Part shown: positions 17,150 through 25,354 of the stretch, one piece after another | How positions within the stretch are numbered: the first letter of the stretch is position 1 | Layout of the letters: every line of letters begins with the position of its first letter | Source of the DNA: Verrucomicrobia bacterium CG1_02_43_26 | GTDB lineage: Bacteria > Verrucomicrobiota > Verrucomicrobiia > Opitutales > CG1-02-43-26 | Reading direction: 5' to 3' | DNA: 64,000 bases | NCBI GenBank assembly: GCA_001872735.1 | Contig: MNWT01000005.1 | Span: 61,001 to 125,000 of the forward strand | Notes under the pieces: generated by a model | Seen by the model: only the letters and a program-made list of their open reading frames with translations | Told to the model about the DNA's origin: nothing | The model's database searches: none | Position numbers and translations under genes: made by a program

Positions 17150-17947
17150 CTACTCGCATCGAACAGCCGTCTTCCGACACTGCTCGCGTATCGCTCCAAA
17201 CTCCGAAAAATCAAAATGCGTATTACTAATATGCCCTCTTTCAATACAAGCCAAGTCCGTCTCTTCCGTCACGTCAAACTTCCAGTTCGGATACGCAAAT
17301 CGAAACGATGAATGCGTCTCTCGCTTAAAGAGTGAGCCTACAAACAGGGTCTCCGGCACCGTAAACTCCACGGGCGTATCCATGCGTGTCGCTTTTGGGA
17401 AATTAATATTTTGCACAACATGCGGATTATCCCAACAAGACACCATCTCTTCCGTAAACATCGCCATCCGCTTCGCCGCGTTCTGTAAGGACAACAATAG
17501 CTCCCCTTCCACAACACCATGCTTGTCGCGTATCCCCACATACTCCTCGACTTCCAAAAAATGCGAACAAGCAATAGAAGGCACATTCCACGCCGCGCCC
17601 TCAATCGCAGCCCCCAAGGTCCCCGAGCTCAAAATAATCGGCCTTCCCGTATTACTCCCAATATTAATACCGGAAACCACCGCCGCCGGTCTTTCTTCAA
17701 ACAAATGTGCCAACGCAATATTCACGCAATCAGCCGGTGTCCCATCAAGCGCATACGCCGGGCAATCATACCCCTCATACTCCGCCATATGCACCACTCT
17801 ATCTCGGCTAATCGCACGCCCAATCCAGCTCTGCTCCGTCAACGGCGCCGCCACCGTCACGTCAAACTTCTCCCGCAAAGCCTCCACCAGGGTCTTTAAA
17901 AAAAAGGAATCAATACCATCATCGTTCGTCACCAATATCTTTTTCAT
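17150..17947 (-). CDS. surE: 5'/3'-nucleotidase SurE
   Basis: A metal-dependent nucleotidase/exopolyphosphatase of about 265 residues, implicated in survival in stationary phase. The N-terminal start MKKILVTNDDGIDS carries the metal-binding Asp pair near residues 9-10. The other family marks are VAAPLTEQSWIGRAIS, ALDGTPADCVNIAL, VSGINIGSNTGRPIILSSGT near residue 95, and GAAIEGA. The frame extends further up to 17968, but the canonical family start is the Met at 17947, so that is used. It converges on the SMUG1 gene with a 20-base gap. Confidence 0.94.
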   Translation of the reverse strand: MKKILVTNDDGIDSFFLKTLVEALREKFDVTVAAPLTEQSWIGRAISRDRVVHMAEYEGYDCPAYALDGTPADCVNIALAHLFEERPAAVVSGINIGSNTGRPIILSSGTLGAAIEGAAWNVPSIACSHFLEVEEYVGIRDKHGVVEGELLLSLQNAAKRMAMFTEEMVSCWDNPHVVQNINFPKATRMDTPVEFTVPETLFVGSLFKRETHSSFRFAYPNWKFDVTEETDLACIERGHISNTHFDFSEFGAIREQCRKTAVRCE

Positions 17948-18054
17948 AAACAACACTATAAAGACCAACTCAACCGCACTCGAGTCTTTTATAGCTCGTA
18001 TGTATCGACAACAATTACTTGATTAACTAAACCTCTTTTCTATAACATGACCCC

Positions 18055-18378
18055 ATGTTTAAACTACAGAAAACACGCTTTAATGCCTCATCTCCTTCAC
18101 CCCACCAACCCAGCGAAAAGTCTTCGCAAAAACAAGCTACCGAAGACGTCAAATCTCGTTACGAAACGTTAATAAATGACCCTTCTAACCTCAAACAGCT
18201 CCAATCCTTCCTGCAAGAGAAGCATCAGCTAAACCTACTCTCCGATCGTCAAATCGCTAAAATCAAAAACAGAAATGTTGCCGGCGGAATCCTTGTTGGC
18301 TTCGCCCTCATAGGCTACTCAAAAATGTTTTACGCCATTTATCAGGATTCCAAAGAATCATCGAACAAATCCTCATAA
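18055..18378 (+). CDS. Small protein with a C-terminal membrane helix, unknown
   Basis: A 107-residue protein with no recognised family. The N-terminal 70 residues are charged and Ser/Gln/Lys-rich. A C-terminal hydrophobic segment, GGILVGFALIGYSKMFYAIY (about residues 77-96), could span a membrane and is followed by QDSKESS. The frame at 19041-19250 has the same motif order (G-I-x3-F-x-L-x-G-Y-x4-Y-x-I-Y-Q-D), so the two are related. It may be a tail-anchored or single-pass inner-membrane protein. It sits next to the secreted-family gene at 18490 in an accessory region. Confidence 0.55.
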   Translation: MFKLQKTRFNASSPSPHQPSEKSSQKQATEDVKSRYETLINDPSNLKQLQSFLQEKHQLNLLSDRQIAKIKNRNVAGGILVGFALIGYSKMFYAIYQDSKESSNKSS

Positions 18379-18489
18379 TTGCCAACCGCATCAGAAGTAA
18401 ACAGATCAAAAGCCAAACAATCCCCTAACGATCCTAAATAAACCCATTTCTTTCCTGCAGGCCTGGGATCGTATCAAATACTCCCCCGA

Positions 18490-19053
18490 CTATAGTACAT
18501 CATTCAATTCCTTGTCGTAAATTTTGATATCAACCGTTATTACGCCACTTGATGAATCCAATGAAACCGATAAAAAACCATGGGACTCCCGTCCTTTAGC
18601 CCCTTTCAAGGTAATTTTATACTCCTGGCCTGCCGTTAAGTTAGTAATAACCTGACCCACGATTTCAAATTTTCCCTCTGTGAGGTTGGGTGAGTAAAAC
18701 CAAGGCCTTTCTATCCTGGCGCTTATATTGCTAGACGAAATTTTAAGCTGGCTTATACTCGACATGGCATCATAAAGCACCTTCTCCTGATAAGCTGCAC
18801 TCCTGGCCGCAAAATGAATAAACTCTTCATTCGGGACATTGGTTCCGGTCGCTGTCCCATTTAAAACCACCCTTATGTTGTCTCCCGGCGTGATATCAAT
18901 CCTGTTTACATTCGATAAAAAATTGTAGTCATGGGGTACAAATGTAACTTTTGCGCGAACCTTAGTATAATTCGCCGCCTCCAGAGAAGTCGAAGAAAGG
19001 GTAACCACCGTAAACGCAACCAAAGCAATCCCAACAAAGAGTGATGTTCTCAT
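18490..19053 (-). CDS. Secreted protein, divergent paralogous family member 3
   Basis: A 187-residue protein with a signal peptide (residues 1-26, ending SLEAAN). The mature part is beta-rich. The best match in the window is 21840-22409: the span RPWFYSPNLTEGKFEIVGQV, then ITNLTAGQEY and SSGVITVDIKIYDKELN, lines up with RPAWSFWNRSVGGTFQIKPT, ITDLGNATTK and NGIISVHIDIKDEELS. Both end within five residues of this last motif. The tandem pair at 12951/13583 is a more distant relative. Function is unknown. Its start overlaps a small divergent frame at 19041. Confidence 0.68.
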   Translation of the reverse strand: MRTSLFVGIALVAFTVVTLSSTSLEAANYTKVRAKVTFVPHDYNFLSNVNRIDITPGDNIRVVLNGTATGTNVPNEEFIHFAARSAAYQEKVLYDAMSSISQLKISSSNISARIERPWFYSPNLTEGKFEIVGQVITNLTAGQEYKITLKGAKGRESHGFLSVSLDSSSGVITVDIKIYDKELNDVL

Positions 19054-19250
19054 ACCCTAACATATACCAAATCCGCAAAAAAGCAACTGCACCCCTCTTA
19101 TATAAAGACAAACACCTCCAAACCGGCATCTTCATAAACTTCACCCTCCTCGGCTACGCCCACTTATCCTACTCCATCTACCAAGATGGCAGGGACATAT
19201 ACCCGCAATGCAAAATGCGACCAAAGCCCAAATGCGGATTAAATAACTAA
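19041..19250 (+). CDS. Small membrane-protein fragment related to 18055-18378
   Basis: A 69-codon frame whose segment GIFINFTLLGYAHLSYSIYQ matches GILVGFALIGYSKMFYAIYQ of the gene at 18055, including the following Asp. The N-terminal charged domain of that gene is missing here, and the start overlaps the beginning of the divergent secreted-protein gene by 13 bases. It may be a short functional paralogue or a decaying copy; the sequence does not settle which. Confidence 0.35.
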   Translation: MMFSYPNIYQIRKKATAPLLYKDKHLQTGIFINFTLLGYAHLSYSIYQDGRDIYPQCKMRPKPKCGLNN

Positions 19251-19318
19251 AAGCCTAAAATATCCCAGATTCTTGTATCGATAAAGCGGATATACAAAAG
19301 CAAACAGGCTCAAAGCAC

Positions 19319-20083
19319 TTATAGATACGCATCTTCGTCCAAAATATGTGTCTTCTCACTCACTTGTTCCGCTAATCGAATAATCTCAGCTGACTTAGCT
19401 AATTCTTGAACGGTTTCTTCAATCAATCGTAAGCTGTCTACGTCCAGTTTTATCTCATTAAAGGCAGAGATTAATTTTTGATAAAACGCATTGTCTCCCG
19501 TCAATCTTTGCCAAAACGCTTCGCCCACATACACAGGATAAAAATGCTTCTTTTCTATATTTTTATAATGTGTACTTAATTGATCTTTCCCTCCATACAA
19601 AACACCTACAATTAAGTCGTTGCTCCCAAGTTCGAAGCGATTTGTCTTAGCCAAATTTCTTATGGAATGAAAGTGATCATTTATGGTTTTCACGTCATCT
19701 TTATTGATAGTATTTGGACCTAGCTTAACCTGACAGAACTTTTTCCGACCATCTACTTGGTCTTCAAATTCTATATCAATACCTGATATTACACTACCAA
19801 AAGCATTTAAAACTTTGCTAATAAAATTTTGTAAATTCTGCCCGAATGATGTGTTTATTGACGTAGATAACATACGCGGATAAATCAATACTCTGGCAAT
19901 CGACTCTGGACTACAGTCACCCGTAAAAAACCTAGCCAAATAGTTCACCAAAAAAGGATTGATCTTAAATTGCTTTGGATTTGATAGAATTTTTGTATTC
20001 TTAATATGCGCTTCTATAATAACTTCTTTAAACCAGGATTTCGCTTTTTGCAAAATCTCGTTTTTTTTCACTTCGTCACTCAT
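19319..20083 (-). CDS. Type II restriction endonuclease, Eco47II/PmeII-like
   Basis: A 254-residue restriction endonuclease paired with the divergent cytosine methyltransferase at 20212. The features fit the Eco47II/PmeII group as I recall it: KAKSWFKEVIIEAHIKNTKIL near the start, then INPFLVNYLARFFTGD, LIYPRMLSTSINTSFGQNLQ and GIDIEFEDQVDGRKKFCQVK. That last run has a D/E-x(n)-Q-x-K order fitting a variant PD-(D/E)XK nuclease core (Asp/Glu near residue 104, QVK near 118-120). The recognition sequence cannot be read from sequence; related enzymes cut GGNCC-like sites. The two genes are back to back and share a 128-base control region. Confidence 0.8.
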   Translation of the reverse strand: MSDEVKKNEILQKAKSWFKEVIIEAHIKNTKILSNPKQFKINPFLVNYLARFFTGDCSPESIARVLIYPRMLSTSINTSFGQNLQNFISKVLNAFGSVISGIDIEFEDQVDGRKKFCQVKLGPNTINKDDVKTINDHFHSIRNLAKTNRFELGSNDLIVGVLYGGKDQLSTHYKNIEKKHFYPVYVGEAFWQRLTGDNAFYQKLISAFNEIKLDVDSLRLIEETVQELAKSAEIIRLAEQVSEKTHILDEDAYL

Positions 20084-20211
20084 GCAAGGGTAAGGGTCAG
20101 TAATTGTTTACAAATGATAAAATTTATCTTGAGATATATCATGATCATTGACAAAAGAAAAGATATAGGTGATTTTCAAGTAACCATGACTAACGTTGAC
20201 CAAGGTTTAAT
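20084..20211. promoter_or_regulatory. Divergent control region of the restriction-modification pair
   Basis: This AT-rich gap holds two short palindromes, GATATATC (20132-20139) and ATGATCAT (20141-20148), followed by a possible -35 TTGACA (20148-20153) for the methyltransferase. The palindromes could be operators for the HTH domain at the methyltransferase N-terminus. That is inference. Confidence 0.35.
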
Positions 20212-21468
20212 ATGAAAGAATTTTACTCATTGACAGAGGTAGCGGACATGCTTTCCGTTTCAAAAGAAACGTTACGCAGATGGGATAAAAATAATTACCT
20301 CAAACCCATCCGACACCCGATAAATAACTATCGAGTTTACCCTGCTTTCTCTTTAAAAAAATTCGAGCAACTTGGATTTTTATTTGATAACAACATATCA
20401 ATTAATGAAAAACCTTTAAAAGACTTTTCATTAATTGAACTTTTTTCAGGCGCTGGGGGGTTAGCACTTGGCCTTGAAACAGCTGGATTAAAATGTGAAT
20501 TACTGAACGATAATGATCGTAATGCATGCAATACCCTGAAGAAAAATCGCCCTGGATGGAATATCATCGAAGGAGATGTTTCACAACTAGATTTCTCCCC
20601 ATACAAAGGAAAAATAGATGTCGTTGCGGGAGGCTTCCCATGCCAAGCGTTCAGTTACGCAGGAAAAAAACTCGGTCTAAAGGATGCAAGGGGTACCTTG
20701 TTTTATGAATTCGCAAGAGCAGTTGATGAAATCAAGCCGCTCATATGTGTAGGTGAAAATGTCCGTGGTTTACTTAATCATGAGAACGGAAATACTCTTC
20801 AAGGCATGATTTCAGTTTTAGATGAACTTGGTTATGATGTTATTCCACCTAGAGTACTCAAAGCCATTTTTTATCGAGTTCCTCAAAAAAGAGAACGGCT
20901 TTTGTTAGTCGGCTTAAAACGTGGATGCGGATTGAATTTTGATTTCCCGCAACCCCATAAAGAAATATATACATTAAAAGATGCTTTAAAAAAAGGCAGG
21001 TTATTTGACTCAGACGTACCCCCATCACCTGGTCAGCTTTTTTCTCCAATGAAAAAACGAGTAATGCAACATGTTCCGCCCGGTGGATATTGGAGGGATC
21101 TCCCTATAGAGCTCCAAAAAGAATATATGAAAAGTAGTTTTTTCCAAGGTGGAGGCAAAACAGGAATGGCAAGGAGAATGCATTGGGACGAACCCTGCTT
21201 GACACTAACCTGTAACCCATCCCAGAAACAAACAGAAAGGTGTCATCCTGAAGAAACCCGACCTTTTACCGTTCGTGAATATGCGCGCATACAAACATTC
21301 CCTGATAATTGGGAATTTGTGGGTTCCTTATCATCTCAATACAAACAAATTGGCAATGCTGTTCCAGTAAATTTTGCTAGGGAAGTAGGCTATGCATTAA
21401 TAAAAACATTGAACGCCTACTATTCTTCAACAATGCAGGCAAAGGAAGAAATGCAGCTAGCCATCTAA
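20212..21468 (+). CDS. DNA (cytosine-5) methyltransferase with N-terminal MerR-like HTH
   Basis: A 418-residue enzyme that methylates cytosine C5 and protects DNA against the adjacent endonuclease. The C5-MTase motifs appear in order: I, FSGAGG (78-83); IV, GGFPCQAFSYAGKK with catalytic Cys144; VI, ENVRGLL (182-188); VIII, QKRERLLLVG near 224-233; X, KQIGNAVPVNFA near 382-393. Residues 1-56 form a separate MerR/excisionase-type winged HTH (YSLTEVADMLSVSKETLRRW, then NYRVY). Such a domain could bind the promoter and regulate the pair. The first domain is not needed for catalysis in simple C5-MTases. The neighbourhood of remnants and divergent paralogues suggests a mobile defence island. Confidence 0.93.
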   Translation: MKEFYSLTEVADMLSVSKETLRRWDKNNYLKPIRHPINNYRVYPAFSLKKFEQLGFLFDNNISINEKPLKDFSLIELFSGAGGLALGLETAGLKCELLNDNDRNACNTLKKNRPGWNIIEGDVSQLDFSPYKGKIDVVAGGFPCQAFSYAGKKLGLKDARGTLFYEFARAVDEIKPLICVGENVRGLLNHENGNTLQGMISVLDELGYDVIPPRVLKAIFYRVPQKRERLLLVGLKRGCGLNFDFPQPHKEIYTLKDALKKGRLFDSDVPPSPGQLFSPMKKRVMQHVPPGGYWRDLPIELQKEYMKSSFFQGGGKTGMARRMHWDEPCLTLTCNPSQKQTERCHPEETRPFTVREYARIQTFPDNWEFVGSLSSQYKQIGNAVPVNFAREVGYALIKTLNAYYSSTMQAKEEMQLAI

Positions 21469-21514
21469 ATAATATAACTTACTGAATACATCCGCATCAC
21501 CGCATTATCCATAA

Positions 21515-21817
21515 AAAGAAATTCTTCAACACACCCAAGGCAAAAATTATCATTTCAAAGATGGCGACCTTCTTTACGATACCAAAGATGCCTATCTTCT
21601 CCCTTGGGCTCAACTATTGACAATGCTCAAAATATGCATCCGCGTAGATGAAGCTGCCTTATCACTCCCTGTACATTTCTCCATCCTCATTCCCTCGCCC
21701 GAAAAAACTAGCCTAATCTACCTCAACTCCCACAAAGCCGATCAACCGGATTTTGTAAACTTCCTTCGAGACGGCATCTTACACGGAACCACAGACTACC
21801 GTCCCTACAAGCATTAA
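21515..21817 (+). pseudogene. Remnant reading frame lacking a start
   Basis: An open frame of about 100 codons runs from a stop at 21512 to the TAA at 21817. There is no good ATG; the first candidates are a TTG at 21617 and an ATG at 21623, well into a stretch that already looks coding (NYHFKDGDLLYDTKDAYLLP). The protein end, FVNFLRDGILHGTTDYRPYK, looks like real protein. It could be the C-terminal remnant of a gene truncated when the restriction-modification pair arrived. The family is not recognised. Confidence 0.35.
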
Positions 21818-21839
21818 GTAAGTAGCCCCTGCCCTCCCC

Positions 21840-22409
21840 TTACGGAATAATCTTACTCAGCTCCTCATCTTTAATATCAATATGCACGGAAATGATTCCG
21901 TTTGCGGGCTTCATAGTAACGGTGACTACTGCTACGGCACCATCCTTTCTTTGCCCTCCGCCCGCCAAGGGCACCAAGTGTTTGGTGGTTGCATTACCCA
22001 AATCAGTAATCACCGTTGGCTTAATTTGAAAAGTTCCCCCAACCGATCGATTCCAGAAAGACCAAGCGGGTCTTACGATTGTAATGGTAAACCAGTCTGA
22101 AGAAATCTCGATACGCTTTACCGGCACAGCGGGGCTCCAATTTATACTGCCCGTAACCGTTGGGTTCGAGCTACTAGCAGGCACATCCAGAACAAGAGCT
22201 TCATAAGAACCAGACATCGGGAATACTTTAATAAAAATCCTACCTTCCTTTTGCAGCTTTAATACATTAGCCCCTCCCACCCCATGGTGATAAGGCTTAA
22301 AGGCAACGGCGCTTTCAAGGCTATGATAAGCCTCAGCTCTCAAGGTAGCTGGTATCGATAACAGAAATAAAAAAACCAGCAATAAACAATAAGCAATATA
22401 CCTGCTCAT
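21840..22409 (-). CDS. Secreted protein, divergent paralogous family member 4
   Basis: A 189-residue protein with a strong signal peptide (residues 1-26, very hydrophobic, ending LRAEA). The C-terminal half closely parallels the protein at 18490: a RPAW/RPWF start, GGTFQIKPTVITDLGNAT, a variable Gly-rich loop, then NGIISVHIDIKDEELS. The N-terminal half differs more. Like its relatives it has no Cys in the mature region and appears beta-rich. It is probably secreted to the periplasm or surface. It is divergent from accA across a 393-base gap that contains overlapping hairpins. Confidence 0.68.
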   Translation of the reverse strand: MSRYIAYCLLLVFLFLLSIPATLRAEAYHSLESAVAFKPYHHGVGGANVLKLQKEGRIFIKVFPMSGSYEALVLDVPASSSNPTVTGSINWSPAVPVKRIEISSDWFTITIVRPAWSFWNRSVGGTFQIKPTVITDLGNATTKHLVPLAGGGQRKDGAVAVVTVTMKPANGIISVHIDIKDEELSKIIP

Positions 22410-22546
22410 TTCTTAACGTAAGCCATATTTAAGAGAAATCAACCATTCCACACCAATTCCTGCTATATCAATTCATCAAAAAACATCTCGATATCCTAAA
22501 TGAGGGTCTCGGCAATTTTTCGTAAAAAAACATACCCCCTTCAAAG

Positions 22547-22631
22547 ATCTTTTAATAAGGAATTTTCTTATTAAAGGAAATGACGCTTTCCTTTAATAAA
22601 ATCCCACAAGTTTGTTCCAGGTGAAACAAAC
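22547..22631 (+). promoter_or_regulatory. Overlapping alternative hairpins in the accA leader region
   Basis: Hairpin 1 pairs TTTAATAAG (22551-22559) with CTTATTAAA (22567-22575). Hairpin 2 pairs TTATTAAAGGAAA (22568-22580) with TTTCCTTTAATAA (22587-22599), a perfect 13-bp stem with a 6-base loop. The two share an arm and exclude each other. A third stem pairs GTTTGTT (22610-22616) with AACAAAC (22625-22631). There is no T-run after any of them, so a simple terminator is unlikely. This is the only structure I see in the gap 22410-22802. Confidence 0.5.
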
Positions 22632-22802
22632 CTCCCCTTTTGTTCACATTTATTTGATCATTATCTGGCAATATAAAAATAGCAAAAATGGGCATTTTAA
22701 ATCTCAATAAAACTATCATAATACACCCTATAGCACAGCCACTTGTCTCCCATTTTAAGCTTCCCTTTTCCCCAAATTCTGTTTTAATAGAACACTACTA
22801 TT

Positions 22803-23777
22803 ATGAGCAAACCGAAGTTCAGCCTAGATTTTGAAAAACCTCTCCGTATTCTAGAGGAGCAACTAGAGAGCCTGCGCGCCTCTTCCATTCAGGAAAAGGT
22901 TGATATGGCCGATGAAATTGACGCCATCGAACGCAAGCTAGAAGCCACCAAGGCTCAGATCTATAAAGGCCTCACGCCTTGGCAAAAGATCCAGCTCGCG
23001 CGCCACCCACAGCGCCCTTACTCGCTAGACTACATAGGCGCTATCTTCGAGGACTTCCAGGAGCTCCATGGCGACCGCAATTTCAGGGACGATCGCGCTA
23101 TAATCGGCGGCACAGCCTTCTTCCAGGGCGAGCCCGTCATGATCATCGCTCAACAAAAGGGCCGTACGACCAAAGAAAACCTCATGCGCAACTTCGGATC
23201 CCCCAACCCAGAGGGCTACCGTAAAGCGCTCCGGCTCATGAAGATGGCCGAAAAATTCAACCTCCCCATCATCTCTTTTATAGACACGCCTGGCGCCTAT
23301 CCTGGCGTACAGTCAGAGGAACGCCACGTAGCAGAGGCCATCGCAGTCAACATCCGTGATATGGCTCAACTCCAAGTCCCCATCATCGCCATCGTCATCG
23401 GCGAAGGCGGCTCTGGTGGTGCCCTAGGCATCGCTGTAGCAGACCGCGTCCTCATCCTCGAAAACGCTTATTATTCCGTAATTTCACCCGAAGGCTGTGC
23501 CGCAATCCTCTGGAAGGATCGCGCCTTCGCCCCACAAGCCGCAGAAGCCCTACAAATAACAGCAGATAAGCTCCTCGAGCTCGGCATAGTAGACGGCATC
23601 ATCACAGAGCCAACCGGCGGGGCACACACCAACAAAGATTTAGCCGCCAAGTCCGTCAAAGCCGCCATCCAACAAGAGCTCAAAACGCTCAAAACCATGA
23701 ACGGCACTCAGCTAACAGACAAACGCTACGAAAAATACCGAGCCCTCGGCACTTTCTACGAATCAGCCCAAGACTAA
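22803..23777 (+). CDS. accA: Acetyl-CoA carboxylase carboxyltransferase, alpha subunit
   Basis: A 324-residue subunit of acetyl-CoA carboxylase that, with AccD, moves the carboxyl group from biotin to acetyl-CoA to make malonyl-CoA for fatty-acid synthesis. It has the usual N-terminal helix LDFEKPLRILEEQLESLR, then RHPQRPYSLDYI near residue 70, GDRNFRDDRAIIGG near 95, FIDTPGAYPGVQSEERHVAEAIA near residue 160, the oxyanion segment GEGGSGGALGIAVADR near 201, and SPEGCAAILWKD near residue 230. Length is normal. It is expressed alone, downstream of a long structured leader. accB/C/D are not in the window. Confidence 0.96.
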   Translation: MSKPKFSLDFEKPLRILEEQLESLRASSIQEKVDMADEIDAIERKLEATKAQIYKGLTPWQKIQLARHPQRPYSLDYIGAIFEDFQELHGDRNFRDDRAIIGGTAFFQGEPVMIIAQQKGRTTKENLMRNFGSPNPEGYRKALRLMKMAEKFNLPIISFIDTPGAYPGVQSEERHVAEAIAVNIRDMAQLQVPIIAIVIGEGGSGGALGIAVADRVLILENAYYSVISPEGCAAILWKDRAFAPQAAEALQITADKLLELGIVDGIITEPTGGAHTNKDLAAKSVKAAIQQELKTLKTMNGTQLTDKRYEKYRALGTFYESAQD

Positions 23778-23781
23778 ACGC

Positions 23782-23964
23782 TTACAATCTGACTAAAGTG
23801 ATAAGAGGAGAACTTTCCTTCTCCGATGAGTCGACTATTTTCTTATACACTGCAGGCGATATTTCATCGCTCGCCTGAGTAACCGGCATACTGAAAATAA
23901 ACGCACCCACGCAAGCTACAATGGCAAACTTTACAATGGATAAGGTGATAAGAACATGCTTCAT
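23782..23964 (-). CDS. Small exported protein, unknown
   Basis: A 60-residue frame that starts with ATG at 23964 after a fair ribosome site (GAAGG). A hydrophobic region (residues 4-28) ends with a cleavable-looking TQASDE, so the mature peptide would be only about 30 residues (SPAVYKKIVDSSEKESSPLI). Not recognised; it could be a small secreted peptide or a spurious frame. It ends four bases after the accA stop on the opposite strand. Confidence 0.4.
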   Translation of the reverse strand: MKHVLITLSIVKFAIVACVGAFIFSMPVTQASDEISPAVYKKIVDSSEKESSPLITLVRL

Positions 23965-24025
23965 ATATACCTTCAACCTACTCCACTAATCCGAGCTTGT
24001 CAAAGAATTCGTAAACTTTTTACAC

Positions 24026-25330
24026 TTAAACCAACATCACGCTCGGTTTTTCGAGTAATTTTCTAAGTTCTGCTAGGAATTTTGCGGCACTTGCCCCATC
24101 AATTACGCGGTGATCTCCACTGATGCCAATGGTCATGATTTGCCCGACACCTATCGTTCCATCGGACTTCACTACCGGCTTTGTAGCCGTTCCGCCAACA
24201 GATAAAATCGCTGCGTTTGGCAAATTAATAATCCCATAAAACCGGGAAATCCCAAACATCCCTAAATTCGTTACCGTAAAAGTAGATCCGGACATTTCTT
24301 CAGGCTTTAACTTCTTATTTCGAGCCTTTTGAATATAATCCTTCGCCTCTAAACTAATCTGGCGCAATGACTTAGCCTGACAATCCCGAATAACAGGTGT
24401 TACCAAACCATCTTCAATTGCCACCCCAAATGCTAAATGCACACTTGCGTATTGGCGTATCTTATCGCCCAACCAAGATGAATTGACCGCTGGTACCCTC
24501 TTTAATGCAACCGCAGTGGCCTTCATTATGAAATCATTGATCGTAAACTTGATGCCATCCGCTTCACAGCCGCGATTGATCTCTTCACGCATCTGTACCA
24601 AAGCTTCCACGTCCACCTCAACCTCTAAGTAAAAATGAGGTGCTTGAGCCTTAGCCTCTACTAAACGACGCGCTATCGTAGCACGCATGTTACTGACAGG
24701 CATATCCTTATCTTCGCCACTCATCAACGCTTGATTGATAATCGGTGCAGATGAGGCTGCTTCTACTTTAGCCACCTTACTACCCGCAGCTTCAACACCA
24801 GCAGGCTTCTTTTCCGCCACGACCAATACGTCTTTCTTAACGATGCGCCCATCGGGGCCTGACCCCTTCACGCCCTTTAATGAAATACCTTTTTCACGAG
24901 CAACCATTTTAGCTAAGGGTGAAGCCTTTACGCGCTCATCTTCTTCGTCTTCAAAAACTTCCTCGTCCTCTTCTTCTTCTTGAGTGACTTCAACCTTTGC
25001 TTCTTCTTTTTTAGGCTGCTCTGGCTCCGCTTGCTTTTGCTTAGGCGCTTCCGGTTCACTTCCTCCAGTAGCAGCTTCCGGCACTTCTTCGCCTTCTTGC
25101 CCTACGGCACAAATCGGTGCTCCAATAATAACAGATTCCCCTTCTTTCACATAATGCTTCAAAAGAACGCCATCTTCGAAGTTTTCCAGTTCCATGGTCG
25201 CCTTGTCTGTCTCGACTTCAGCAATCATATCTCCGGAAGAAACGGCGTCCCCTTCATTCTTCAACCACTTCACCAACGTACCGGTGGTCATGGTGTCACT
25301 CAACTTGGGCATGTCTATTACTACTGGCAT
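24026..25330 (-). CDS. pdhC: Pyruvate dehydrogenase E2, dihydrolipoamide acetyltransferase
   Basis: A 434-residue core component of the pyruvate dehydrogenase complex. It holds one lipoyl domain (residues 1-75) with the lipoylated Lys43 in ETDKATMEL, and a long Glu/Pro/Lys-rich acidic linker (about 80-138). The peripheral-subunit-binding domain follows near 140-176 (VKASPLAKMVAREKGISL, GSGPDGRIVKKDV). The C-terminal acyltransferase domain carries the active-site GDHRVIDGASAAKF near the end. It moves the acetyl group to CoA. The family normally has one to three lipoyl domains; this has one. It is the last gene of nudix-pdhA-pdhB-pdhC. No E3 (lpd) gene is present in the window. Confidence 0.94.
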   Translation of the reverse strand: MPVVIDMPKLSDTMTTGTLVKWLKNEGDAVSSGDMIAEVETDKATMELENFEDGVLLKHYVKEGESVIIGAPICAVGQEGEEVPEAATGGSEPEAPKQKQAEPEQPKKEEAKVEVTQEEEEDEEVFEDEEDERVKASPLAKMVAREKGISLKGVKGSGPDGRIVKKDVLVVAEKKPAGVEAAGSKVAKVEAASSAPIINQALMSGEDKDMPVSNMRATIARRLVEAKAQAPHFYLEVEVDVEALVQMREEINRGCEADGIKFTINDFIMKATAVALKRVPAVNSSWLGDKIRQYASVHLAFGVAIEDGLVTPVIRDCQAKSLRQISLEAKDYIQKARNKKLKPEEMSGSTFTVTNLGMFGISRFYGIINLPNAAILSVGGTATKPVVKSDGTIGVGQIMTIGISGDHRVIDGASAAKFLAELRKLLEKPSVMLV

Positions 25331-25354
25331 AACAAATTTTTTAAATTTTAATAC

